Part shown: positions 21,872 through 30,429 of the stretch, piece after piece
Layout: each line of letters starts with the position of its first letter
How positions within the stretch are numbered: position 1 is the stretch's first letter
Assembly: GCA_015066805.1 (NCBI GenBank)
Contig: SVNP01000022.1
Span: 1 to 42,077 of the forward strand
Reading direction: 5' to 3'
Length of the DNA: 42,077 nt
From: Ruminococcus sp.
GTDB lineage: Bacteria; Bacillota; Clostridia; Oscillospirales; Ruminococcaceae
Program-made: the position numbers and the translations under genes
The notes under the pieces: generated by a model
Seen by the model: the letters and a program-made list of their open reading frames with translations, nothing else
What the model was told of the DNA's origin: nothing
The model's database searches: none

Positions 21872-24088
21872 TTATGAGATCAGGGCAACGCTTTCCAGTA
21901 TCACGCCGGATTTATCCAACTGCACTGTATTGCCCGAAGCATCGGTTTCCGTATAGTTAAACAGCATGATCTCCAGATTGGTGGCATTGGCAGGTACGGG
22001 AAGCTCCACAACAGCGGTTCCTGTTTCATTAAAATCAAACCAGCCCAGCACGGTGGAATCATTATTCACCCACACACCGGGGTTGCCTGTACTTGCATTG
22101 ATGGTCACAGGGTCCCAATAGCCAAAGCCCAGCCGCAGACGGTTGCCTGCTTCGCCTTGGAAGGTACAGGTCACGGTTTTGCCATCCAGGCCGTTTTTGA
22201 TGCGCCACTGCCCTGTTTTGGTTTCCCAGAAGGCCTGCTGCGTCACAACGGGGCCTTCTTCGGGCACGGGCAGGGTTTTGCGCTTCAGCAGGGTCAGATC
22301 TGCCGCAGTGAGCAGACCGTTGCCGTCCATATCACTATGGGTCAGAGATACCTGCACTTCGGGTCTGCACACCAGATATGCCGCCAGATCTTCCGCATCC
22401 CGCACATCCAGAACGCCATCGGTATTCACATCGCCCATCAGGGTAAAATCCTCTGCGGTGATCTCGATCTGCACCACGGAAAGTGCAGGCAGCTCCACGG
22501 TAAAGCTGTTGTTTTCGATATTCTCCACCGTATCCAGCAAGCGGATCTCCGGGGATTCTTCGGTAATGCCGTAAATTCTGGCTCCGCTGTATACTGCGTC
22601 GGATTGCAGGGTAATGGTGGCACTTTGCTTTTCGGTCAGGCTTTTGTTGGTCAGCACGGCGGTGACCTTGGAATGATCGTAGCCGTTGACTGCTGCATAA
22701 ACCGTTGCTTTGCTGATATCCTCTGTTTGGGCTTCCACCAGTGTATCACCAAAGGCAGAGCCGCTGCCGTCGTAATTCGTATACAGATCAATGGCGGCAA
22801 GCTGATAATCAATGACATCACCTAACGCCCACAAATGAGATGTATACACACCGTTGGCAGCATACACACCCAGAGCATCTGCCTGGGCTATGGCACCGGA
22901 AATATGATCGCCGCCGCCGAAATTGTATTCGGTCAGGGCAAGCTTTGTGCCGGGATAATAGGTATCAATGCTTTCCTGCACCAGCGGGAAGATAGGCAGA
23001 TACTTTTGGTTGTAATCACCGATCCAGCTACTTTCGATGTAGGTGGCATCATACAGGGTACGGGGTGCCTGCAAGCGGGCTTCGATACACTCGGTATGGG
23101 TGTGATCGGTACATTCCGTTACACGGCACTGCCCCTTGGCCTCGGAATAATAATGCAGGTCAATAACATCAATCAGGCGCTTGCCTGCGGCTTCCCCGGC
23201 CTTCCGCATTTCATCCAGATAGTAGGACAAAAACCAGTTGTACGCCTCGGAATGCTCCGACCAATCGGGGGCAGAGGAAAAACCGGTATAGGCGTTGAAG
23301 CCGAACAAAGCCAGACCAAAGATCTCCGCCTTGGGATCTACCGCCTTGACCGCTGCCGCATAGGTTTTGGATTTGGTCACGATCTCCTCACAGGTCACCT
23401 TGTCGGGGTGCATTCTGGCATGGGTACTGCTCCACAGGCTGGGCTCATTATCCAGCAGATAGCCCTGATAGCCTGTTTTGCTTTCCGCATCGCCAAGCTG
23501 CTCCACCAGATAGTTGACGTATTCATCCATGTATACATAATCGTCGGTCTGATCCGGTGTCAGAGAAAAAGCACTGCCCTTTACAGCTTTCACTTCCTTC
23601 CAACGGGCGGAAGGGGCGATTTCATCCTCGGTGACTTCACCGTCGTCATCGGCAGCCACATAGCCTGCCATTTGCAGGGTAGTGATCTTATACGGCACGT
23701 TTTTAGCGGCAGCTTCACGGGCAAAGCCCAGGGCAGGCGCACCGGGAATGGCCTGCTGCTCCTTGTTGTAATCCACCAGATATTGATCGGAGTAGTGATA
23801 GTAATCGCGGCCGGCGTTGGAGAAATTATTCTCCCAGTTATAACCGGAAAACCGATTGCCGCCCTGTCTGGCAGCGGTTGCCGTGGCAGGGTACAGATAT
23901 TCTTCGGTACGGAAATCACTGTTGACACCGTATAAATAAGGGCTGATGGCCTGGTGCCTGCCCAATACATTGATATTGACATCCATAGCATAGCTGTCCG
24001 CTGCATGGGTTTGCCCCATGGATGCGGGCATGGCTGCACACAATACAATGGCAGCCAGCGTCATAGCCAAAGCTCTGCGTTTACGCAT
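21872..24088 (-). CDS. Dockerin-containing GH44 glycoside hydrolase (endoglucanase/xyloglucanase type)
   Basis: 738 residues with signal peptide (cleavage near AHAAD, about 30). The catalytic domain has GH44 hallmarks: ISPYLYGVNSDF, then ARQGGNRFSGYNWENN and NAGRDY. The predicted acid/base is Glu215 in LLDNEPSLW and the nucleophile Glu387 in LTEYNFGG. Next come a beta-sandwich (about 450-540), a type I dockerin (about 548-605; calcium loops DVNTDGVLDV and DMDGNGLLTA, with a KR pair at the end of repeat 2), and a C-terminal module of about 110 residues that looks like a carbohydrate-binding domain. The enzyme is secreted and probably docks into a cellulosome to cut beta-1,4-glucans. ATG 24088 chosen by spacing from AAAGG; the GTG at 24097 is too close. 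Confidence 0.92.
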   Translation of the reverse strand: MRKRRALAMTLAAIVLCAAMPASMGQTHAADSYAMDVNINVLGRHQAISPYLYGVNSDFRTEEYLYPATATAARQGGNRFSGYNWENNFSNAGRDYYHYSDQYLVDYNKEQQAIPGAPALGFAREAAAKNVPYKITTLQMAGYVAADDDGEVTEDEIAPSARWKEVKAVKGSAFSLTPDQTDDYVYMDEYVNYLVEQLGDAESKTGYQGYLLDNEPSLWSSTHARMHPDKVTCEEIVTKSKTYAAAVKAVDPKAEIFGLALFGFNAYTGFSSAPDWSEHSEAYNWFLSYYLDEMRKAGEAAGKRLIDVIDLHYYSEAKGQCRVTECTDHTHTECIEARLQAPRTLYDATYIESSWIGDYNQKYLPIFPLVQESIDTYYPGTKLALTEYNFGGGDHISGAIAQADALGVYAANGVYTSHLWALGDVIDYQLAAIDLYTNYDGSGSAFGDTLVEAQTEDISKATVYAAVNGYDHSKVTAVLTNKSLTEKQSATITLQSDAVYSGARIYGITEESPEIRLLDTVENIENNSFTVELPALSVVQIEITAEDFTLMGDVNTDGVLDVRDAEDLAAYLVCRPEVQVSLTHSDMDGNGLLTAADLTLLKRKTLPVPEEGPVVTQQAFWETKTGQWRIKNGLDGKTVTCTFQGEAGNRLRLGFGYWDPVTINASTGNPGVWVNNDSTVLGWFDFNETGTAVVELPVPANATNLEIMLFNYTETDASGNTVQLDKSGVILESVALIS

Positions 24089-24130
24089 AAAAAGCACAAC
24101 CTTTCCTCAGTTTCAGGGGATATTACATAC

Positions 24131-24159
24131 AGTATACCATGAAACCCTCAAAAAATCAA
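24131..24159 (-). promoter_or_regulatory. Promoter of the GH44 gene
   Basis: Minus strand: TTGATT (24159-24154), a 17-bp spacer and TATACT (24136-24131). Confidence 0.7.
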
Positions 24160-24214
24160 GTGGATTTTCACAAAATTCTGCCCGCAGGCCAATGATTATT
24201 GGTGCATTTCGATA

Positions 24215-24255
24215 GCAAAAAGCGTTCCCTGTCATTACAACAGGGAACGCTTTGC
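24215..24255 (-). terminator. Terminator of the CBM22-dockerin-CE4 gene
   Basis: GCAAA and GCGTTCCCTGT pair with ACAGGGAACGC and TTTGC around a 7-base loop; on the minus strand TTTTTGC follows. The hairpin separates the two dockerin genes, which therefore have separate transcripts. Confidence 0.8.
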
Positions 24256-24260
24256 TTTCT

Positions 24261-25745
24261 TCAGTTTGCGCTGCGATAGATCTGGCCGTCGTACATATCC
24301 TTACCGTTTGCACGGAACATCTCGGAAATGGTCACTACCTGCCAGCCGTTGGCCTTCAGCATAGGTGCCAGATATTCCACGGCCTCTGCTGTGGCATCGT
24401 AGGTTTCGTGCATCAGCACAATGGCGTTATCCAAAGAACCGTCGTTCATCTTGGCGGTAACGGTGTTGATCATCTGCTGCGCCGTTGCACCGTTCCAATC
24501 CAGAGAATCAATGGCACAGGTGATCAGCGGAGCACCTGCATTGGCCTGCACATTGGCATCGGTGGAAAGATACGGCGGACGGATCAGGAAATCCGTCAGA
24601 CCCGTCAGTCGGGTCAGCTCTGCGGCACAATCATTGATCTGTGCCTTGACAAAATCCGCAGTCTGATTGGAAAGATCCGGGTGAGAATAGGTATGATTTG
24701 CCACTTCAAAGCCCAGAGAATGGGCACGGATGATCTCCTGCTCCGTGGTGGAATTGAGCCGCTTGCCCCAGAGATCCACACAATAGAAGAAGGTTGCATG
24801 GAAGCCGTTGTCCGCAAGGGCATTCTGAATGCGGATGGAAGAATCGGTGGCGGCAATTCCCACAGGGCCGTCATCAAAGGAAAGTGCCACCATGGGCTTG
24901 CTTGGGTCGATCCACGAGATATCGGCGGTATTGTACCAGGTACCCTCTACCCGTTCGGGCTGCTGGGGCTCCTCCTCCACAGGGGGGTTCATCACCAGAC
25001 GCTTCAGCAAAGTCAGATCCACGGCATCCAGACGGCCGTTGCTGTCAAGATCGGCGGTTTCCGGTGTAGGCAGTCTGCCGCCGCACACCAGCCCATAACG
25101 CAGTGTATCCACATCACCAAGGGTAAGATTGCCGTCACGGTCGGTATCACCAAGGCGAAGATTGGCCTCTACCGTATATTCCATGCCTGCACTGCCGCCT
25201 GCGGCATCATCCAGGTAAAATGCCGTAAGATTCTCCAGAGTCTCCACATACAGCAGCAGGTTTTCTGCTCCCTGGGGGATCTCAAAGGCATCATTGGCAA
25301 GCGTAAGCCACTCTCCCTTTGCGGCGCTGCCCTGTGCAACGGATGCATACTGCGGCTCACCGTCGGCTTCATATTGCAGCGACAGCTTGAAATCCTCGGC
25401 AGCAATGGCATTCTGCATCACCTTTACGCCAAAGGAATAGGTATTGCCCGCGGCAAACCGGCTGCTGTCCAGCGAATAGCCTGCACCATGCCATGCGGAG
25501 GTACGGCCGCTGACATACAACGATTGACTGCCGGCATAAGCCTTGCTTGCGGAAACGCTTACGGTGCTGCTGCCCCGTGCCGCCCATTGCTCCGTTCCCG
25601 ACTCAAAGGTACTGTGGAATACGCAGCTTGCGGCATCCAGTGCCGTAACGGATTGGGGCATATTGCTTTCCGCCGGTATACCTGCCAGCGACATACAAGC
25701 GGCAAGCAGCACGCCCAGTGTTTTTCTTCCCCTGTTTGCTTTCAT
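24261..25745 (-). CDS. Secreted CBM22-dockerin-CE4 enzyme (probable acetyl-xylan esterase)
   Basis: 494 residues. Signal peptide about 1-27; a CBM22-like module at about 38-185 (FESGTEQWAARGSSTVSVS, SLYVSGRTSAWHGAGY, then FYLDDA); a type I dockerin at about 198-258 (DTDRDGNLTLGD, DLDSNGRLDAVDLTLLKR); and a C-terminal CE4/NodB domain (SFDDGP near 290, ANHTYSHPD, RPPYLS, LMHETY). The order CBM22-dockerin-CE4 is like the C-terminal half of known Ruminococcus xylanolytic enzymes, so it probably removes acetyl groups from xylan as part of a cellulosome. ATG 25745 follows AAGGGG. The GH44 gene lies downstream on the same strand, behind a terminator. Confidence 0.92.
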   Translation of the reverse strand: MKANRGRKTLGVLLAACMSLAGIPAESNMPQSVTALDAASCVFHSTFESGTEQWAARGSSTVSVSASKAYAGSQSLYVSGRTSAWHGAGYSLDSSRFAAGNTYSFGVKVMQNAIAAEDFKLSLQYEADGEPQYASVAQGSAAKGEWLTLANDAFEIPQGAENLLLYVETLENLTAFYLDDAAGGSAGMEYTVEANLRLGDTDRDGNLTLGDVDTLRYGLVCGGRLPTPETADLDSNGRLDAVDLTLLKRLVMNPPVEEEPQQPERVEGTWYNTADISWIDPSKPMVALSFDDGPVGIAATDSSIRIQNALADNGFHATFFYCVDLWGKRLNSTTEQEIIRAHSLGFEVANHTYSHPDLSNQTADFVKAQINDCAAELTRLTGLTDFLIRPPYLSTDANVQANAGAPLITCAIDSLDWNGATAQQMINTVTAKMNDGSLDNAIVLMHETYDATAEAVEYLAPMLKANGWQVVTISEMFRANGKDMYDGQIYRSAN

Positions 25746-25781
25746 AGTAAAAATCCCCTTCTCTATGGTTTTTGTACTCTT

Positions 25782-25810
25782 ATCATAAACCAAAATCAGG
25801 AAAATGTCAA
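25782..25810 (-). promoter_or_regulatory. Promoter of the CBM22-dockerin-CE4 gene
   Basis: Minus strand: TTGACA (25810-25805), a 17-bp spacer and TATGAT (25787-25782). Confidence 0.75.
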
Positions 25811-26034
25811 TAACTTCTTGTATATTTTATTGCCGAATTTACAGATTATCTTGCCATATCCTCTCTGCGCCGCAGAAATCCCATTGCAATTTTGTGCTAT
25901 ATTGCAGCTCTGATCTGCGACCCAAAACGAGAAAAGCAGAAAAGACCAAATTTTTTCGGAAAAGCTATTCCCTTTTCCGAAAAAATCTGCTATAATAAAA
26001 GAGAATATGACAATCTGCCAAAGGAGATGACCTT

Positions 26035-27426
26035 ATGCCAGCCAAACGCCTGACGGCTCTGCTGCTGACACTGCTTTGCTGTATCATGCTGCTGCCGCAA
26101 CCCGTACCCGCAAAAGCCATCAGCTTTGCCCCCACAGAGCCCATCGCCAGTGAATCCGCTGTTTTGCTGAATCTGGATCTGGATACGGTGGTATATGAAA
26201 AAAATGCCGATATGAAGCAAATGCCCGCCACTCTTGCACAGATCATGACTGCCATTGTTGTGCTGGAAAGCGGTGTGGATATCGAAACGGAAACCGTAAC
26301 CGCACAGCAGGCATGGTTTGATCCGCTGTATGATTACGAATCCCCTACCGATCTCCGCTATGCACAAATCAATGCCGGTGATGTGCTGACGGTGGAGGAT
26401 CTGCTGTATGCCATGCTGCTGACTTCCTCCTGCGAGGCCGCTACCATGCTGGCAATGCACTTCGGTGAGGGCGATGAAAGCGCATTTGTGGATAAAATGA
26501 ACACCAAGGCACAGGTCATCGGTATGCCCAATACCCGCTTTACCAATGCCGTAGGTCTGTACAGCGCAAGACAGGTCACCACAGCCAGAGATATGATGCA
26601 GATGCTCCGCTATGCCATGACTGTGCCCCGCTTTGAGAATATCGCCTGTGCTGTCCGCTATACACCTGCTTCCGCAGAGCTGAAGGGCAAAACCGAAGAC
26701 TGGACCTGGACACATTCCAATATTATGTGCGATACCGAAAGCAAATACTTCTGTACCGGTGTAAAAGGCATCAAAACCGGTAATTTACAGGAGTGGGGTC
26801 GTGCCATTGCCTGTAAAGCCTCCAGAGATGGCAACAACTATCTGCTGGTATGCCTGAAATCTCCTATGTATGATGAAAACGGTGCCAGCCGCTTCTATCA
26901 TCTGGAGGATGCCACTACCATTATAGAATGGGCGTTCTCTCATCTCTCCTACCAGAAGCTCCTGACCACCAATACCGAAATCGACGAGGTAAAGGTGGAA
27001 AACGCCAAGGATACCGACTATGTCATTGTAAAGCCTGCTTTGGGGTATTCCTGCATCTGGTGTGATACTATGGACATCAACCTGATCCAGCAGATCATTA
27101 CCATTGATGAGAATGTACAGGCTCCCGTAAAAGAAGGCCAGAAGCTGGGCACCATCAAGCTGAAGCATTCCGGTGAAGTACTGGCGGAAATTGATCTCAT
27201 TGCAGCATCTTCCGTGGAACGATCCTTCTGGTCTTATAATCTCAGCATCATCCCCGGGTTCTTCAAATCCGATTTTCTCGGCATTGCCTGGAAAAGTGCA
27301 CTGTGGCTTTCTGTGATCTATCTGGTGATCTGCATTGTATGCTATATCATCTATCGCCGTCAAAAGGCAAAGCATCCCAGACCCAGACGTACCGTAGCCA
27401 ATGAACGTCCCCGCAGACCGCAATAA
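26035..27426 (+). CDS. D-alanyl-D-alanine carboxypeptidase (PBP5/DacF) homologue lacking catalytic Ser and Lys
   Basis: 463 residues: signal peptide (about 1-28), a peptidase S11-like domain, a PBP5-type beta domain, and a C-terminal membrane helix (about 421-442) with a basic tail. The fold markers are clear, including VKGIKTG (Lys247-Thr-Gly) and FTNAVGLY. Where active enzymes have Ser-x-x-Lys followed by IMTA, this protein has Thr66-Leu-Ala-Gln69 followed by IMTA; the SxN motif is Ser131-Ser132-Cys133. The acylating Ser and general-base Lys are therefore absent. It is probably a non-catalytic cell-wall binding or scaffolding protein at the outer membrane face. ATG 26035 follows AAGGAGA; a TATAAT lies at 25991-25996 without a good -35. 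Confidence 0.88.
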   Translation: MPAKRLTALLLTLLCCIMLLPQPVPAKAISFAPTEPIASESAVLLNLDLDTVVYEKNADMKQMPATLAQIMTAIVVLESGVDIETETVTAQQAWFDPLYDYESPTDLRYAQINAGDVLTVEDLLYAMLLTSSCEAATMLAMHFGEGDESAFVDKMNTKAQVIGMPNTRFTNAVGLYSARQVTTARDMMQMLRYAMTVPRFENIACAVRYTPASAELKGKTEDWTWTHSNIMCDTESKYFCTGVKGIKTGNLQEWGRAIACKASRDGNNYLLVCLKSPMYDENGASRFYHLEDATTIIEWAFSHLSYQKLLTTNTEIDEVKVENAKDTDYVIVKPALGYSCIWCDTMDINLIQQIITIDENVQAPVKEGQKLGTIKLKHSGEVLAEIDLIAASSVERSFWSYNLSIIPGFFKSDFLGIAWKSALWLSVIYLVICIVCYIIYRRQKAKHPRPRRTVANERPRRPQ

Positions 27427-27429
27427 AGC

Positions 27430-27471
27430 AAACGCTCCGATCAGTTATATCATCTGATCGGAGCGTTTTTT
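27430..27471. terminator. Bidirectional terminator between convergent genes
   Basis: AAACGCTCCGATCAG pairs with CTGATCGGAGCGTTT around a 9-base loop, with A and T runs on the two sides. Confidence 0.85.
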
Positions 27472-27934
27472 ACTTTGTAAACTGATCCAGCAAAGCCGCA
27501 CAGGCTGCGGTGAGCTGCTCATATACCACATCAAAACGGCCGTTGTACCATGGGTCCTCCACGTCATTGTCATTGCCCGTAAAATGCATGGCCATGTGGA
27601 TCTTCCCCATGGGATCTGTATGCAGGATCTGCAGCATATGATAGATATTCTGCCGATCCATGCCCAGAAACAGATCGTATTTTTCATAATCTGCCCAGCA
27701 TAGCTGCACCGCACGATGGGGCAGACAGGGGATCCCATGCCGTTCCAGCTCTGCTCTTGCCTGCGGATATACCGGATTGCCTACCCCTCGGATGATCTCC
27801 TCTGTACTGGTGGCAGAAGACGCAACCATGATCTGATCTGCGACTCCCCTGCGTTTTGCCATCTCCTTGCAGATCATCTCCGCCATGGGAGAACGACAGA
27901 TGTTGCCGTAGCAGACGAACATAATTCTTATCAT
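27470..27934 (-). CDS. Low-molecular-weight protein tyrosine phosphatase
   Basis: 154 residues, the full family length. The P-loop VCYGNICRSPMAE holds nucleophile Cys8, Arg14 and Ser15; the general acid is Asp in VEDPWYNG near residue 122. It removes phosphate from tyrosine (or possibly arginine) residues in the cytosol. ATG 27934 follows GAGAGG. The first ten codons and everything upstream lie in the attachment-like module at 27904-28114, and two truncated copies of the same 5' end (encoding MIKVMFVCHG) occur at 30525-30555 and 40301-40331. This gene therefore appears to be the integration target of the elements to its right, with its start region supplied by the element. Confidence 0.93.
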   Translation of the reverse strand: MIRIMFVCYGNICRSPMAEMICKEMAKRRGVADQIMVASSATSTEEIIRGVGNPVYPQARAELERHGIPCLPHRAVQLCWADYEKYDLFLGMDRQNIYHMLQILHTDPMGKIHMAMHFTGNDNDVEDPWYNGRFDVVYEQLTAACAALLDQFTK

Positions 27935-28114
27935 ACGTTTTTTCCTCTCTGATTTGCCCGATTTTGCCCTGTTTTGCAAGGCTTATCGGGGTGATTTTTT
28001 CTTACTACCAATTTGACAGAATGGGGTGAAAACTACAAAACGGAGCAGACTAAAGCAAATTGCGGACGCCGTTAGTAGTAAAATAGTAGTAAAATCTGGT
28101 AAAATTACTACTAA
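27904..28114. other. Attachment-like module A (host gene/element 1 junction)
   Basis: The core is 27904-27934 (TGCCGTAGCAGACGAACAT followed by TTATCAT), which is the start of the LMW-PTP gene read backwards. To the right come phased TTTGCC motifs at 10-bp spacing (about 27953-27977), ATTTGACAGAAT, and TTAGTAGTAA at 28072, paired with TTACTACTAA at 28105. The right-hand 155 bp (27935-28090) match 40332-40487 with about six mismatches and no gap. Left of the core there are no arm motifs, only the phosphatase gene, so it looks like a host-element junction. The gene-free stretch 28115-28358 adds more TTAGTAGTA copies. Confidence 0.7.
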
Positions 28115-28288
28115 GGAATTTGCGGCACATGTTGAATGTTCTTTAGTAGTAAGTTACACTTTTGTTTTTGATCATTAATGCGTTCTCAAACAAGTGCTGT
28201 TTTCCTCGATTCTATGTGGATTCTTGAAGTTGAAATTATAATGCGAAATCCTGGATTTTGCTTTCTATCATTCTTCTTTAGTAGTAAG

Positions 28289-28326
28289 AGGGTTACTACT
28301 AAGTGGTAATACTAAGTAGTAACCCT
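28289..28326 (-). terminator. Inverted repeat after the PIN-domain gene, possible terminator
   Basis: AGGGTTACTACT (28289-28300) and AGTAGTAACCCT (28315-28326) are perfect 12-bp arms. The T run on the minus side is poor, and the arms contain the element's TACTACT motif, so it could be a protein-binding site instead. Confidence 0.4.
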
Positions 28327-28358
28327 ATCTGAAAAAATAGCATCATGCACTATTCAAC

Positions 28359-28928
28359 TTAAACTAATGGCCATATTTCCGTGTCAAAAATGTCATTTGC
28401 ATTGGTTCTTCCACTGGCAATTCTCCACATTGCCTTAGCGTATTTTCTCTGAAGACTGATCTTTCCGTCACGCACTAATTCTACGATATTGATAATACGC
28501 AAACAATGAATATCATCTATTCCAGTATTCAAGTGCTTATCAATAATTGGCTGAAGTTCCTTTTCATCGGTTGCAAAAATAGGTATTCCTGTTGTCTTGG
28601 CATAGGCTAATGAGCAAGTTTCGCCTTTATTCTTATTTGGCTTTTCGGGATCAATCATAACATTGGCAAGAATATGATACGTCATTTGATAGGTCGCCTT
28701 TTCTGTTGAATCCAGCTCGTCTTCCGATACAATTTCAACAGTACCGTTATCAACTAATTCTTTGAGCTGATTTTTAGCACTTTGAGGGAGAAGTACTTCT
28801 TCAAAGGCATGGCGATGCATATAGATTTTTTCGGATACTAAGGGCAACACTTCAACAAGAAATTTAAATTTTTCACTTCCCCCAAGTTTTATGCACAAGT
28901 CTGCATCAACAATAATTTTTTCATACAT
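28359..28928 (-). CDS. PIN-domain protein, probable toxin/nuclease of an Xre-ImmA-PIN operon
   Basis: 189 residues. The PIN acidic pattern is visible: Asp in IIVDADLCIKL near the N-terminus, Glu in KNKGETCSLAYAK (about 100) and Asp in GIPIFATDEKEL (about 119). PIN proteins are metal-dependent RNases and are often toxins. It is the last of three genes on the minus strand; its ATG (28928) is 3 bp after the ImmA stop. The downstream helical part (LVRDGKISLQRKYAKAMWRIASG) is outside the PIN core. A/T-rich codon use unlike the host genes to the left points to horizontal transfer. Target RNA unknown. Confidence 0.8.
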   Translation of the reverse strand: MYEKIIVDADLCIKLGGSEKFKFLVEVLPLVSEKIYMHRHAFEEVLLPQSAKNQLKELVDNGTVEIVSEDELDSTEKATYQMTYHILANVMIDPEKPNKNKGETCSLAYAKTTGIPIFATDEKELQPIIDKHLNTGIDDIHCLRIINIVELVRDGKISLQRKYAKAMWRIASGRTNANDIFDTEIWPLV

Positions 28929-28931
28929 ATC

Positions 28932-29762
28932 TTATTCCCCCATGATGTCATCCAGTTCATCATCCGAAGGGAATTGATAATCAGCATCTTTAATGATTCC
29001 AACATCTTCCGGAGTGAGATTGCTTTTTTGCAGGAGGTACTCTAGCCTTTCATAGGTGATTAATCCTTTTTCGAATGCCTCAACTGAAAGAGCTGTATGA
29101 TCTGCTATAGCAATTCTATCATCTGCTTTCATATTACTGATGGCGTATCGTTTCCTTTCGGCATTAAGCACCTTTTCTGTTTTTTGAAGATACTCTTCCT
29201 GCAAGTTAGTAGATAACAAACCGATCTCATGAAGCCTTCTTACCATAGTTTTATAAGGAACTGCAAACAATTCGGAAAGTTTCAGAATGTCTTTCAAAGA
29301 AATATTGCTTGAATCTTCTACATATGTTTCAATCGAACTTTTTAGCAAAGCCTCATTCACCAAAAATTCCGCTGCAAAACGACTTGCCATTTGCTCAGTA
29401 CGATCGTTATCTGAGTAATCGAGATCTGATCCAGTGATAACATCCTCTTTTCTTTCATACCATATATGATATAGTTCGTGTGCAGCAGCAAACACCTGAC
29501 AATCAACGGAAACAGATGAATTTAATACAACAAACACATTTCCTGATTGGTTGTCATTAGTTCCTTTAATATCAGTAAATCCCCATGGTGCATTTTCACC
29601 TAATGGGTAATAAATTACTTTTGAACATGCTCCTAATATAAAAAAAACTTGAGTTCCGATGATATCTTTCGTTTTCATTAGTTCTTCCAGTTTGGCAGAT
29701 GCCTTTGCCTGAACTTCTTTTACATCCTGTTCTGAAAGAATATATTTTCCTTTTTCAGTCAT
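28932..29762 (-). CDS. ImmA/IrrE-type metallopeptidase (COG2856)
   Basis: 276 residues. Zinc motif HELYHIWYE (HExxH) near residue 115, followed by a conserved helix with EQMASRFAAEFL (third ligand region). This family cleaves repressors or cooperates with Xre regulators in integrative elements and in toxin-antitoxin-like loci. The C-terminal half (about 185-276) has helices and an acidic tail. I chose ATG 29762, which has GGAGGAGC upstream and overlaps the end of the Xre gene by 8 bp, a sign of coupled translation. The PIN gene follows directly. The likely task is regulated removal of the Xre protein or neutralisation of the PIN protein. Confidence 0.85.
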   Translation of the reverse strand: MTEKGKYILSEQDVKEVQAKASAKLEELMKTKDIIGTQVFFILGACSKVIYYPLGENAPWGFTDIKGTNDNQSGNVFVVLNSSVSVDCQVFAAAHELYHIWYERKEDVITGSDLDYSDNDRTEQMASRFAAEFLVNEALLKSSIETYVEDSSNISLKDILKLSELFAVPYKTMVRRLHEIGLLSTNLQEEYLQKTEKVLNAERKRYAISNMKADDRIAIADHTALSVEAFEKGLITYERLEYLLQKSNLTPEDVGIIKDADYQFPSDDELDDIMGE

Positions 29763-30099
29763 GCAAAAGCTCCTCCAAGAAGTAAATATCATCGATAGCA
29801 GAACGAATAAAGTCAATTTTATTCTGTTCTTCTTCGGTTTTTATTTTACCCATGAAGCTCAGACTAACAGCAGGAACAGAAGCAGTTTCAGCGTTTAATA
29901 GCGTATCAGTTGTAACGCCAAGAGCAGCGGCAATTTTCGCCAATTCAGTCACGTTAATAGCTTTCAATCCTTTTATAATTTTATTCATAACTTGTTTTGA
30001 AACACCAAGGGCATCTGCAAGTTTCTGTTGTGTCATTCCTCGGCTTTCAAGTTCCCTCTTTATATTTGTACCAACCTGCTTAAAATCTGTTGTATACAT
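29755..30099 (-). CDS. Xre-family helix-turn-helix regulator
   Basis: 114 residues. N-terminal HTH_3 domain: IKRELESRGMTQQKLADALGV, then SKQVMNKIIKG and LAKIAAALGVTTDTLL. The C-terminal 45 residues (KTEEEQNKIDFIRSAID region) are helical and may contact ImmA. It is the first gene of the Xre-ImmA-PIN operon. A GGAGGT site precedes the ATG at 30099. A perfect inverted repeat over its own -35 box (30172-30192) suggests that it represses itself. Confidence 0.9.
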   Translation of the reverse strand: MYTTDFKQVGTNIKRELESRGMTQQKLADALGVSKQVMNKIIKGLKAINVTELAKIAAALGVTTDTLLNAETASVPAVSLSFMGKIKTEEEQNKIDFIRSAIDDIYFLEELLHD

Positions 30100-30149
30100 A
30101 GCGTACCTCCATTATTCTCCTTAAACCAGTTTACTCCTTCTTTATCTCT

Positions 30150-30192
30150 ATTATACCACATAAAAAGGAAAAAGTCAACGATTTGTTGACTT
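30150..30192 (-). promoter_or_regulatory. Promoter and operator of the Xre-ImmA-PIN operon
   Basis: Minus strand: TTGACT (30178-30173), a 17-bp spacer and TATAAT (30155-30150). AAGTCAAC-GATTT-GTTGACTT (30172-30192), a perfect 8-bp inverted repeat, covers the -35 box and is the likely Xre operator. Confidence 0.8.
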
Positions 30193-30429
30193 CCCAAGGT
30201 TGGAATATGATTCTCCGTTTTTTGAATTTTGTGCAAAGTTTATAAAATGGCAAAGTGATTTTTGGCACTATCCATAGTAGGTGTTAAGATGCCAAAACTA
30301 AAATGAACATTATTATTCACAGTGAAGGCTTGATGTGCCGAATGAAATGCAAACATTTGCCGCGATATGCCATGATTTGCGCTGCTAAAAAGAGTCGCTT
30401 TTTATTGACGATAATAATAATGTGATTCG

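Noticed and set aside
22835..25913. Plus-strand ORFs of 366 and 553 codons opposite the dockerin genes
   Set aside because: Antisense shadows; both minus-strand frames have signal peptides, catalytic motifs and dockerins.
28072..28114. Ordinary terminator of the phosphatase gene
   Set aside because: It lies upstream of that gene, is repeated at the two other modules and has no T run typical of a terminator in either direction.
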